Positions 32,998 to 43,882 of a stretch of DNA of 64,000 bases are shown here, piece by piece (positions within the stretch are counted from its first letter, which is position 1; each line of letters starts with the position of its first letter). The DNA comes from Orcinus orca (lineage: Eukaryota; Chordata; Mammalia; Artiodactyla; Delphinidae): contig NC_064561.1 of NCBI RefSeq assembly GCF_937001465.1, positions 51,406,698 through 51,470,697 of the forward strand, written 5' to 3'. The notes under the pieces are model-generated. The model was given only the letters and a program-made list of their open reading frames with translations. It was not told the origin of the DNA and searched no databases. The position numbers were made by a program, and so were the translations under genes.

Positions 32998-34014
32998 TAC
33001 CCTGTGCCGCTGCCTCCCTGAAAAAAAAAAAAATGATATCCTAGGAGGGCAAATTGTATGTTGAATAAAAACGCTAGAGATGTGCATTTGCATGGCACAT
33101 TCTTGGGGCCATGAGATCCTCCCTCCTCCTGGAGTGGAGAGTTCCTGCAAGGGAGTAGTGGGTGATAAGGCTGCAGATGGATGCCGAGCTGCACTGCGCT
33201 GAAAGCTTTGAATTCCCTGGGACGTGGGCTCTACTGGGCCCTGGCAGAGACCTGCCTTGGGGGTGGTAGTCACAGAACTATTCCCAGCCACTGTGCTTCA
33301 CATCCTCACCTCAACACAAAAGGGAAGGATGAGTGACACCTCAAACAACTTTGGAGAGTCTAACAACAATTTTCAACTTCAAACAGGCCACACATAAAAG
33401 TTGAAGACTTTTGCTACAAACCCAACCACTGGGAAATCACTGCCTGCCTGACATTAATTCCCCCATCACTGTGAAGCTGTTACTGAAAATGCAACTTTTT
33501 TTATTCTAACTCCTTTAACATTTCAATCTAGGGCATGGGCAATGTGGAACAAATCCAGGTCAGGTCCTGCTTTTATCCCCAAACTGAGTATCAGTGTTAA
33601 CTCCGCAAGCAATTAATGCCCAGAGGTGAGGGCAGGGAGAGAGAAAGGGCAATAGGAAATTATTTGAATCCTACTAGAATTTACTTTCTCTGTGTTAGCA
33701 TCAATATACAGCAGGTCACTATTATCACCGTTGGTATTGGGTTTTTAAATTTTTAATCCCACATTATATTTTTATAGCATTTTATAATCTATAAGGCTGA
33801 TCCATGTATGTTATATTCTTTGATTTCATTTGATTTGGGAGGATTAAACAAGCTCCGTTTCAGAATGACAAGGTTAGGAATAGAAGGAAACTTCAAGGTC
33901 ATTCTAGTTTTGTTTTAGGATGAGTCATTTCAGGAGAAGGTGTTGATTGTGGCCTCGCTGCCAGGCCAGGCCAGAATGTGGAATAGCTTCCAGATCACCA
34001 AACATCTAGATTCA
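32998..34014. other. single-copy DNA, no gene seen
   Basis: The minus-strand frames at 32974-33291 and 32997-33194 have no domain and start in low-complexity sequence. Confidence 0.45.
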
Positions 34015-34170
34015 AAAAATTGAAACCATTCACTGAGTATCGGTTATTGCAATGGTATGTGGCATTGGGGACTGGGGTAAAGGCGAAATCCTGATTTTAA
34101 AGGAGATTTCAGTCTAGTGGGAAATAATCAGCTACCTAGGTAATTATAGCACTAGAGAACAGATGAGATA
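34015..34170 (+). repeat. ancient repeat scrap, family of 14575
   Basis: 'ccattcactgagtatcggtt', 'ggcattggggactggggtaa' and 'aaggagatttcagtctagtg' are diverged but colinear with the other copies. Confidence 0.5.
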
Positions 34171-34279
34171 CAGTTCAGGGCAGACTGAGAAATATCCGTG
34201 CTCAGGGTTTCAAACTGGTGCAAAAATATTCAGGGAACATACAGTTTTAGTGTTTTAGATAAATATGGCATAGGCCCAT

Positions 34280-34830
34280 TTTTTAAAAAAAATTCACCTA
34301 AGGTAGAAAAGTACAAAGAAAAGTGGAATTTACTAAGTTGTCACTACTTTAAGATAAAACAATGTTAAAATCTCATTTAGCATCCTTGCAGACATCTCTC
34401 TGTAGCCACCTGAGTTTGCATAACTATGAAGTATGGATACGGCTGTGCATACATGTATTCATATATGCAATCACACCATACATGCTGACCTGTAAACTCA
34501 TTTTTTATTTTGCAAATGTTAATACTGTTAAAGAGTTAGCACATCATTTTTAGAGGTTGAATATTATTTCATTCTATGGATGTACCATATTTAACCAGTA
34601 CCCTTTTGAAGGTGATCTAGGTGGCTTTGTACTTCTTTGTTACTATAAACAATGATGTGATGTGGATCGTTACATGTGCACCTTGCATACTTAGGTGAAT
34701 GTCTCCTTAGGATAAATTCATAGAAATAGGATTGCTCTGGATGAGCCACACTGCTGATAGGATACAAATTGCTAAATTGCCTGAAGGGTTACTTTTAGAA
34801 TTTTAAGTCCTAGACACCCAGTTGTGATGG
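34280..34830 (-). repeat. old L1M fragment, antisense
   Basis: 'ttgaatattatttcattcta', 'tggatgtaccatatttaacc', 'tactataaacaatgatgtga' and 'gtctccttaggataaattca' are the reverse complement of an old L1 ORF2 3' end. It is highly diverged. Confidence 0.65.
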
Positions 34831-35589
34831 AGACCTACCTATCTTTTTAACTCCTCTTTAGCTCCCCTGATTCTGCAAAGAAGACTGGGGTAGGGAGAAT
34901 GTGGAATGGGAAGCACATCATTATCTTGTGTAAGCCACACATCATTCTTGAGAAGTTGGTATCAACCTGTCTACTTTCTACTTGAAGATCTGGAAGCTCA
35001 GAAGCTGGGTAAATTTTTCAAAGAAAGAGAGAAGTCCAGCATTAAAACTTGGGCATTTGTGGTGCCACAAAATGTCCTGAGAACCTGGAGGATGAGTAAT
35101 AAAAGTGGAGAGAAGGGGACACACTTCATCTGCTTCGAATGTTTGCTCTCAACTCCCCCGTCCCTTTGTTCTATTCCTGCTAACACCCATTAGAAACCAG
35201 TACTAAGGATGGGGGCTGTGCCAGCCCTCCCTTCATAAATGTCAGCTGCTGCTCTGGGCTCCTAAGTTTGACCTTTATCTTCCCCATGGGGCTGACTTTT
35301 TCATGAGTTTAGGTCTGAGAAACAAGTAAGTTTCCTACTTCACCAAGATCTTAAAATAGGAAAGATCAGCCAGAAGCTATGAGGGGAAGCTAGCCAAAGT
35401 GTATGTTTGCTGGAAATAAAACTAGTAGGCCCTCCACGGCCAAGGGGAATAGACTCGGGGGCATTTCTTCACCATCTGTTTCAGCCCGCAATGTGCCTTG
35501 ATAGATGGTTTTTGCTTATTACCCATTACTCACCTCATCTCTCTCCTTGGACTCTGTTCCTTGAAATATGGTTCTTTCATTTGAATAGC
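34831..35589. other. single-copy DNA, no gene seen
   Basis: The overlapping frames at 34906-35193 on opposite strands show no domain. Confidence 0.45.
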
Positions 35590-35960
35590 AATGACTAAAT
35601 GCATTGGAACTTACTTAAATACATTCTAAAAGCATTAAATTGGGAACACACAATTCAGCAATGTGTACCAATTGCCAAACTCTAGTAAAAGCTGAAGTGA
35701 TTAAAACAATTTAATGCATGAAACACGCATTCAGGAAGGCAGAGAGTAAGTTTTTCCAGTGCAACGTCAGCCCGGTGGTTGATATTTCAGAAGAAGTGGG
35801 TGGAGGCCATTGCCAAGAGAAAGTGAAATAATTGATGAAGACCCAAAGGAAAATGCCCTTGATCTTGAAGTTATTACTTCATTTCATGAAATACCTTAAA
35901 AGTCAATGACAGGCTATAAAGTCAGAAAGTCAATTGTTTTTTTTACCCCTTTGGATACAA
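35590..35960. promoter_or_regulatory. candidate conserved non-coding element
   Basis: Repeat-free and A/T-rich with homeodomain-like words ('aaacaatttaatgcatgaaa', 'gtgaaataattgatgaagac'). It is chosen only on texture and lack of repeat debris, so confidence is low. Confidence 0.22.
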
Positions 35961-36216
35961 TTCCAATATGTGCATATAAACATGTCAGACAGTCCTCTAG
36001 GAAAAAAAAAAAAAACAACCAAACTATAGCTTGGGGTCTGGGTCATGTTTTCAAATAGACTTATTATTCCTATTATGAAGTGGACACTCAGGTATTTGGC
36101 CCAGGACTTTTATCCTCACCCAAGTGGCTGGGTGATTTATAACTTGCTGTCTACATTCTCATAGCTGTTTGGTCACTTTTAAAGCCTCAGACTAGGCTTG
36201 ATGTTTACTTCATCGG

Positions 36217-36219
<3 letters not shown>
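35961..36219. other. single-copy DNA
   Basis: It contains a run of about 14 A at 36002-36015. Otherwise nothing was recognised. Confidence 0.45.
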
Positions 36220-36259
<40 letters not shown>

Positions 36260-36262
36260 CAC
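36220..36262. repeat. (AC)n microsatellite
   Basis: About 21 AC units with one 'acgc' interruption near 36253. It is likely length-polymorphic, and alternating purine-pyrimidine sequence of this type can adopt Z-DNA. Confidence 0.97.
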
Positions 36263-36334
36263 TCTCAGGAAATTCATGTCATACACTAACCACCATCTCA
36301 AAGTGCCTTTGCCCTGAAGCCAGATTCTACTTAT

Positions 36335-36490
36335 AGCTCCCTCCCTCCCTTTCTTCTTTTCTTCCCCCTTTCCTTCTTCCCCACCCTTTCCTTCTTTCTT
36401 CTTTGCTTTCTTCCTTTTCTTATTCTTCTTCTGCTCCTTCTTACTCTTTCCTTTTCCTGCCCTTCTCTTTCAACTCCTCTCTCTTCCTTT
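36335..36490. repeat. polypyrimidine tract
   Basis: About 155 bp of almost pure C/T on the plus strand, built from CCCT, CTTC and TTCT words. Such tracts can form intramolecular triplexes. It begins about 70 bp after the AC microsatellite. Confidence 0.93.
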
Positions 36491-36744
36491 TGATACCCAC
36501 AATCAGATAAATAAATGACTCACTTCATTTTGCCTTATTCCAAATGATTTCAACCTCTTTTGTGTTGTAAATGGCGCTGAACATCTTGGAGAAAATGTTT
36601 CTTGTTAGACAATACTGATCCTGATGCTTCCTGCTTCTTGTTAAGCCAAAAAAAGCTCCTCACCAACTGAAACCAGGGTGCATCAAGAAGCACAAAAATG
36701 AGATTAAAATCTTGTGCATTTCTCCGAACAGAAAAACGTTGATC
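36491..36744. other. single-copy DNA
   Basis: Nothing was recognised. Confidence 0.45.
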
Positions 36745-36870
36745 TGTTCATTCACAAATAAACATGTTTTAAGTTCTTGTGATGATAGGCCTTGTAACTC
36801 ATGCTGGAGCTATATTTATGGACAAGAAAAAGATGACTCCTGACTTCGTTGAGCTTAGAGTCAGTTGGTC
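36745..36870 (+). repeat. ancient repeat scrap, family of 14575
   Basis: 'aaataaacatgttttaagtt', 'gctatatttatggacaagaa' and 'gttgagcttagagtcagttg' follow the same order of motifs. Confidence 0.45.
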
Positions 36871-36929
36871 AATACTCCCCTTGAGAGTCAATGGTGTGGA
36901 TAAGGTCTGTTACCACCCCAGGCATTTAT

Positions 36930-37420
36930 TTCTCCATGTATATCACCATGGAGCCCATGGGGATTAACACCATCTATAGCTCAAGAGGTAGACCCTGATT
37001 GGCCTAAAACAACTAATAAAATCTCATTCCCATTGCTATAGTCATTGTATCAGGGATTGGTATATTAACTGTGTTGTCCCAATCAGACTGAGGACTCTTT
37101 CTTAATGATTAAGGAAGGAACACTAACTCCTCTCTGTCTCTCCCTTCATTGCCCTCTGCCCCACTCCTGTTGGACATGAATGAAGAAGCAACTAGCCATC
37201 CCGTAGCCATGAAATGGCAGACCTATGGGAAACATGGAAAGCAAAATAGAGAACAGAAGAAATCATGTCCTTGGTAACATGAGTAAACCAGTGGGTCAAA
37301 CCCCACCTGAAGCTCCTTGACTTTCAACTACTCCCTTTATCTGTATATCAGTTACAATTGCATTTTCTACCACTTATAGAAAAAAAGAATACCAATACAC
37401 CCAGTGATGTCTTATTTCTT
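36930..37420 (+). repeat. ancient repeat family X
   Basis: It shares the series 'tgttgtcccaatcagactga', 'gagaacagaagaaatcatgt' and 'ccttggtaacatgagtaaac' with 57385-57790 and 59750-60200. Family class is not assigned; its 3' half resembles mammal-wide LTR or L1M ends. Confidence 0.5.
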
Positions 37421-39118
37421 CAATAACTTTGAGAAATAAAATGCTCTACTCACACAAATGTTCCACCTAATTGATATGTGACACATTATATATCAAATCT
37501 ATTTGATTTAAGCTGTTTTTGGTGGGAATTATTATAAATTATTTTATGTTTCGGTACCTTAAGAATTATACCAAATAGAGGATTGCTAATGCTCTTATAA
37601 TACTAAAAATCTCCTCCATGTTCCCATATATTCTGACACTTTCATAAACTATTGACATGGATTGGATTGCTGTCCACATGCTAAATATTTTTGAATACTG
37701 TCCTTTTTAAAAAGCTGCTTTCTGTAATTCTGCAGTTCACAATCGTAGCTTCCAGCTTCTGTTCTGTGTGAAGATCACCACACCAGCCTTGACTAGCTAT
37801 TCCTTCCCTGTAATTTATTGCTTATAAATCTGTTTTAAGCTAAGAAACCAAATAACTAAACCTGTTAGAACTGTGGCTAAAATAAGAGTGAATGGACACT
37901 AAATAAATACCTTGAGGGCTGTGGGGGGCAATCTCCTATGAATCACAGGCTCCTGATCCTGTTGTTGGAACTCTGAGGTTCCATATGAAAACCTCAGAAG
38001 CCCCTTAGCGAAGACAAGGAGTCATACAGCTGTGGAATCTTGGGACTGCCAAATCCTGCTTTAATCAGTATATAAATCTCCATTTTCATGTATTACAAAG
38101 TAGAAAAATAGGGTTCTGGAAAAGACTTCATTTGAAAAAAAGGATTCAGTTGTTTAGGAACAAAAATGAAAATTCTCCTCTCTACCAGTTTATATGACGG
38201 ATTACCATCCTACCATTCTACTTGTTCTTTCCAGGTGAAAAACTTTCCATACTAGAGAAATTCTTGTATGTGGAAACTTATCTGTACAGTTCCAGTGAGG
38301 GCAAGTGATAGAAGGACTACAATCTCTGCCTTGCAGACACCAATGGCTTAATTTAGTTTTACAAATGTTGTTTATTCAAATCTCACTTCAACAAGATTCA
38401 TCTTTGCAAGGTCAACCTACCTACCTACCTATGGAACACAAGTCTGTTGTGTTCCATTAAATCTAAGATGTCATCAGCTGTAAGATAGACCATTATTGTA
38501 GGTAACAGAACGAAAGAAACAAAGAAACAAAGAAAGAACTGCAATTAAATCATAAACCACAGATGCCTTTTGTGCACTACTTCACATTCAACAGTTTTGT
38601 GGACACTTTGGCTCACTTCTATCTTGCTTTATGCTCCAGAATTTCTCTGACACTGCTTTGTGGGATGCCTGCAGTTTTGGTACTTGCACACTTGCAACAA
38701 AACACGTGCAGAGCTCATGCCCCATGGGGCAACCTGTAACCAACAGTAAGCAATGTCCTCAGGCAGGTGGTTCTGAGCAACACTTTACAAGGGTCTCCAC
38801 AGAAATTCGAGGATGATTCACTAGTCACCTACAGCCCTGGCCATTCAATGACACTACTGTGTGTTGACATTCTCTCCTTCCCTGTTCATTCACACACTGC
38901 TGACCTTGGAGACTCATTCCCAAATAAACTATCTGCCTCAGGTGTTACAAATAGTAATTCTCAGGCATGCACTATGACTAGTAAAACACATCCCAATTTC
39001 TGAGATATTAAGTTGTAAATATATCTGCATCTTAGAATCATGAAATACGGTAATTTATGAGAAAAAGACCAAATTTGTTAAGTAAACAAACTGATATCAA
39101 GGACAATCGCCTCACTCC
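37421..39118. other. single-copy DNA with two short simple repeats
   Basis: (ACCT)n lies at about 38415-38431 and an (AAAGAAAC)-like run at about 38509-38537. No gene was seen; the two frames at 38631-39003 have no domain. Confidence 0.5.
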
Positions 39119-39145
39119 AAAATTAATTAATTAATTAATTAATAA
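39119..39145. repeat. (TTAA)n simple repeat
   Basis: Seven tandem AATT units. They read the same on both strands and are self-complementary. Confidence 0.95.
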
Positions 39146-39359
39146 GCACTGTGATTTTCTTTGTAAATGGTTCTGCTTCAGTGCCTACAGCTTTGCATCT
39201 CTATCTACAGCCCTGAGCAATATTCCCCGCTGAGCACAAGGAGTATGCTTTGCCTCTGTAAATTCCTCGGTCTTCAAAGAGAGACTGGATTATATTCACT
39301 TCACTCTGCAGAAAGGAAGGAAAGTCCATTAGAGACTTTCAAGATCTTTCTTTAAATCT
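39146..39359. other. single-copy DNA
   Basis: Nothing was recognised. Confidence 0.45.
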
Positions 39360-39640
39360 GCTCCTAACTGGCTTAATAAATGGCACCTTCATCCACCCAG
39401 GTGTTCATAATAGAAACTGGACATCACCACCGAGACCTCTTTCCAAGCCGTGATACTCAATTCATTAGCTGTTATGTTGAGCCTGTCTCCTTAAAATGTC
39501 TCAGATCTGTACACTTCACCCTATCTTTTGCTGCATCCACCTATTCTACCTATTCCATGCTATCATTATCTTTTTACCTGGAAATTCACTGCATCTGAAC
39601 TGGCCCCCACTTCTACTTTACTCTGCCTCAACACATTTCC
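39360..39640 (+). repeat. L2 LINE fragment
   Basis: 'actggacatcaccaccgaga', 'cttcaccctatcttttgctg' and 'ttacctggaaattcactgca' keep the texture and order of an L2 3' region. It is diverged. Confidence 0.45.
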
Positions 39641-39651
39641 TGTACTATTCA

Positions 39652-39730
39652 TTCCTCCCTCCTTCCCTCCCTCCCTTCTTCCTTCCTTCCTTCTGTTTCT
39701 TCCCTTCCTTCCATCCATCCTCCCTTCTTT
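39652..39730. repeat. (TTCC)n/(CCCT)n simple repeat
   Basis: A pyrimidine-only tetranucleotide repeat. The plus-strand frames at 39496-39830 read through it and are artefacts. Confidence 0.95.
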
Positions 39731-39779
39731 TAACAAGTACTTATTAAGTGTCTATGTGTCAGGCACTGTGCTTTTCTCT

Positions 39780-41320
39780 GTTACTGTTTTCATGATGCAT
39801 CTTCTTGTCATCTTTTTATTTTTAACCTAGCTGTGATTTCACATTTAACTTATGTCTCTTATAATTGACACATAGATGAATCTTTTAAAAATTCGATTAT
39901 TATCTTGATTGTAATTATGACACTCACTGGCTTTTAGTTTTCTATTTTTCACATATTTTTATTTCTTTATCCATGCTTTCCTTCCTTCTTTTGAATTCCT
40001 CAAGTGTGTTTATACTCAATATTTTCTTCGCTATTAGCTTTTTAGTTATATATCCTTGTATTTTATTTTTAGTAATTATCCTAAACATTTCAATATGCAA
40101 TCCTGAATTTAACAGTCTATGTTAAGTTAGTACTTTTTCCATTTCCAAAATAACAAAAGAAACATTAGCTTCATTACTTTTTTTGCCCTTGCACCCTTTG
40201 TGCTATTGTTGACCTGTCCTTTTACTTCTATGATATTACGAACTCCACAAGACGATTTTACTATTGTTGCTTAAAACAGATAGAATTTGTTTATATTTAC
40301 TCATCTATTTACCACGTGTGGTGCTCTTCATTTCTTCCTGCTTCCACTAGGGATTTTCCTCCAGCCTGAAGAATTTCCTACAGTATTTCTTGCAATGCCT
40401 ACTTGTTTGCAATGAATTCTCTAATATTTTGTTTGTCTAAAAAGGTCTTTATCATTCATTATATAAGAACATTTTTACTGGGTATAGAAATACCGATTGG
40501 CAATTTTTTCCTCTCATCACTTTATTGATGTAATTCCATTGTCTTCTGGCTCCAATAACATCTAATAGAAAGTTATTGTTTCTTCTTTGAAAGTAATGTG
40601 TCTTTTTCTTCTGGCTGTTTTAAGGTTTCTTCCTTTGCCTTTTGACTACTGACAGATTAAGTAAGATGTGACTATGTAGTCTGTTTTGCTTTTATCTTCT
40701 TAAAGTGCATCGAGCTTCTTGAATCTGTGAGTTTTCATCAATGTTGAAAATTCTTTACTATTTTCTACTCAAATATTTGCTTCTGCCTCACTGTTTTCTT
40801 TCCCTCTGGAATTCTAACTACATGTATTATACCTTTTGGTTGTTTTCCATACGGCTCTTGTTCTTTCCATTCCTTTTTCTCTTTGTTTCCATTTGGATAT
40901 CATCCATTAACCAATTTTTGAGTTTACTAATTACATCTTCTGCTATGTCCAGACTCCTGTTTGAATGTTGTGCTTTGCAGTTCTAGAATGTCTACTTGAT
41001 TCTTTTTATATACAATTCTTCACTGAATTCTAAAATCTTTCATTTTTTCATCTATCTTCTCAATTTTCCTTAGCACATTAATCATAGTCATTGTAAGCTC
41101 CTTGTCTGCAAATTTGATTACCTTACCTGCAGGTCTGTTTCTATTGGCTATTTTTTTCCTTGATTATTGCACTAATTTTCCTGCCTCTTTTGTGTCTAGT
41201 CATTTTTATTCTATGCTGAACATTGAGATAAAAGAACCACAGAGTCTTCATATGATACTTTCTAGCAAAAGGGGTCCCCGTTTCATCTGTTACACAGAGA
41301 CGGTGAGGAGCTGATCACTA
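39780..41320. repeat. probable old L1M block
   Basis: 'atttttactgggtatagaaa', 'ttccattgtcttctggctcc', 'ctttttcttctggctgtttt', 'cgagcttcttgaatctgtga' and 'tttgattaccttacctgcag' occur in the order known from an old mammalian L1 region. It is long (about 1.5 kb) but diverged, and the strand relative to L1 ORF2 is not certain. Confidence 0.5.
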
Positions 41321-41597
41321 TACTGCTATCATGGGTTGTGACTGAGTTGCAGTTTTAGTAAGATTTATTGCATATTTGGCTCCTCAGGCATGCCCCTTCC
41401 AGGCTTTTGTTTGGGAACCTTGATGTCTCAATCTCCTCAACTCTGAAAGTATAAACTTTGCATACATTGAAGTTAATTCTGCAGCTCCACACCTTCTAGA
41501 AGTTACATATTTGGCAAATGTCTTGAGGAAGAGATGAGTTATGTATTTTTTGTAGCCGCCCCGCTCCCTACAGTGGGAATTTTTCTCCTCAATATCT

Positions 41598-41706
41598 AGG
41601 GTAACCAATTAATTCTGGTTTGCCTAGAACTCTCCTGGTTTTAAAACTTAAAGGTCTACATTCTGGGAACCCTCTGATTCCCAGATAGACTAAGACAACT
41701 GGTCAC
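41598..41706. repeat. palindromic DNA-transposon fossil
   Basis: The ends 'agggtaaccaatta' and 'caactggtcacacta' are imperfect inverted repeats, and the centre contains 'ctcctggttttaaaactta'. It is the same family as 56698-56837. Confidence 0.55.
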
Positions 41707-42204
41707 ACTATAAGCACAGCAGGAGTGTGGGAGTTTTCACTTCTCTGTTCTCACCCAGCCCCCCAGTCTCCCATATCCTCCTAGAACTCAGCAAGTTTCC
41801 CTGTGTTTGGGGCTCCTCTATTTTCCAGTTTATCATGCCTGATCTTGACTTCCAAAACCTCTCCTGATTTATCTTTCCTCTATAAAATCCCTCCAAATCA
41901 AATCCCTTTGATTTAAGTCCAATCCTTAGGCCAATCTTAAAATTTGCAAATGCCTCCAGTTAAGAAAACTGCCAAGGACCACTGGATTTCCTATAAAGGG
42001 ATCTTCCTTCTCTGGGGTTTTAGTTTATCTACTTCCTGTTTCTCCTATAGCTCTCTTTTGTTTTGACAAGTTGATTTTTGTAATTTATTTTTTTCCTGGT
42101 TATTACAGTGGCAGTGTTTATCTACCATATTCCTGTTACAGTCAACTCTGAGGCAGAAGTCCATAGATTATATCTTTTAATATGTAAACTTCTTAGGTAA
42201 GGGC
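41707..42204. other. single-copy DNA, no gene seen
   Basis: Nothing was recognised. Confidence 0.45.
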
Positions 42205-42452
42205 TGATATTATCCCTATAAAGGGATCAGGGAGGAGAAATGAGTTTCACAGGATCATGTAGCTTGTAAGAGTCTACCTGGAATCCAAGACTGTCAAGCT
42301 CCAGAGCTTTTATTCCATAAACTATAATAAAATAATACCCTTCTAAAAACTATGAAACTGAGGTTTAGAAAACTTATTTGCCCAAGGGAAAGGTAGAAAC
42401 AGAGCTAAGATTAAACCCCAGAGCTCCTGACTCTTGGTCCAGAGCTCCTTTC
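42205..42452 (-). repeat. two antisense MIR fragments in a row
   Basis: First piece (about 42205-42325): 'cacaggatcatgtagcttgt' and 'gagcttttattccataaact'. Second piece (about 42329-42452): 'actatgaaactgaggtttag', 'acttatttgcccaaggga' and 'agagctcctgactcttgg'. Both are reverse-complement MIR. Confidence 0.7.
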
Positions 42453-42773
42453 AGAGCCACGTAAGAGGATATCCAGCATTATATAAATCTGAAAAAACTG
42501 GTAATACTCTAGATATAAGTATTATACAAAGGAAAATTACATGCAACATATTTCATACATCATTAATTTAACATCTTGTACATGCAGAATTTCACTCATT
42601 TATACTGTGCATACACTGTCACATTCTATCCAAGGGCTGATACCACACAAATATAACTTCAACAAAAATTATGTTAAAAATGTATGATTTTTAAAAATCA
42701 ATCAATAAAACATAGTCTTCAAATATGCTAGCTGCAATGGCTTTTTTTCCCAAGTGGGATTGCTTTTCCTAAT
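42453..42773. other. A/T-rich single-copy DNA upstream of the LINE-1
   Basis: Nothing was recognised. The LINE-1 target duplication starts at 42774. Confidence 0.5.
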
Positions 42774-42789
42774 AAAAAATCATAAGGGA

Positions 42790-43882
42790 AGATGGCGGGG
42801 TGGGAAGACACCAAGTTAGCATCTCTCCACAACTAGGGCACCTGCCAGCTGCTGGTGGGGGACCCTGATGCCCAAGGAAACGGGAGGAACCCCCAAGTGA
42901 ACCAGTAGGGTGTGGGGGGACTGAAGGGGGAGGAGACATGGAGGCCAGATAAGATTGGCACCCCTGAGCCCAGGGAGGTCAGGAGAGGTAGGCAGGAGGG
43001 ACACCCCAGGAACAGCAGGAGAGCAGAGGAGGGCAATCGCCTGGCCCACTGGGGCTGGGGACCCTGCTGAGCTCCCAGGCCGGTACCCCCTCCCCCTCCA
43101 AAGCCCCCTCCAGGCTGCGTGGGTCCTGGGGGCATAGGAGGGAGATCAGGAGAGGCAGGTGGGAGGGGCCATCCAAGACCAGAGGAGCAGGAGAGGAGAA
43201 GATCAACACTCAAGCCCAGGAACCCTGATGGGCTCCCAGGTGAGGTCCACTGCCCTCTGAGACCAGGGGTGGGTGGGGGGCACGTCTGGGCCCCTTCTGT
43301 TCCTTGAGCCTAAGCCCCACCTCCCACAGTCCTCAGGGCCTTTTCCAGCCCTGTGGGTCCTAAGCATAGGGACTGCCCACCACCCAAACCTCACCCTTGC
43401 TTAGGCCCCACCCTCCACAGCCAATGACTTCCCCACCCTTTTTTTTTTTCTTTTCCCTCCTCCTCTTTTTTACTACTGTGGTACTGATGTACCTTCCAGT
43501 TGTTGATTCATCTATATTTTTATTTTTATATTCTTTCTAACGTAACTGTTAGTTTCCTAGTCTAATTTTTTTTTACTTTGTTATTGTTCTCTCTCTCTCT
43601 TCTTTTTTTTGCCACCCCACATGGCTTGTGGGATCTTGATTCAAGAGCCAGGGGTCAGGCCAAAGCTCCTGTGGTGGCAGCTCCAAGTCCAAACCACTGG
43701 AATAAAAGAGAACCTCAGACCCCAGAGAATATTCATCAGAGTAAGATCTCACAGAGGTCCTCATCTCAACACCAAGACCCAGCTCTACCCAACAGTCTAC
43801 AGACTCCAGTGTTGGAAGCCTCAGGCCAAACAACCAATAAGACAGGAACACAATCCCACTCATTAAAAAAAAAAAAACAACA
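42790..43882 (+). promoter_or_regulatory. LINE-1 5' UTR / internal promoter
   Basis: About 1.09 kb precedes ORF1. The first bases contain AAGATGGCGG (42788-42797), which on the opposite strand fits the YY1 core (CGCCATNTT) found at the same place in human LINE-1, where it positions transcription start. The first 650 bp are G-rich and lack A/T; the last part is T-rich, then A-rich before ORF1. Frames at 42816-43394 and the minus-strand frame at 43573-44472 are shadows. A donor-like CAG|GTGAGG lies at about 43239-43247. Promoter activity of this copy is inferred only. Confidence 0.7.
43602..43701 (-). repeat. SINE-like module inside the LINE-1 5' UTR
   Basis: A T run followed by 'gccaccccacatggcttgtg' and ending 'aaaccactggaataaa' parallels, in order, the antisense SINE at 20180-20337 (T run, 'ggccacactgtgcggtttgt', 'taaccactggaccacc'). 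No separate target duplications are visible, so it seems to be part of the LINE-1 family sequence rather than a new insert. Confidence 0.45.

Noticed and set aside
36220..36262. Possible CRISPR-like or tandem array
   Set aside because: It is a plain AC microsatellite. No spaced direct repeats occur anywhere in the window.
39496..39830. Pro/Ser/Phe-rich open frames
   Set aside because: They are translations of a TTCC/CCCT simple repeat.
42816..43394. Several GC-rich open frames on both strands
   Set aside because: They lie in the non-coding 5' UTR of the LINE-1.
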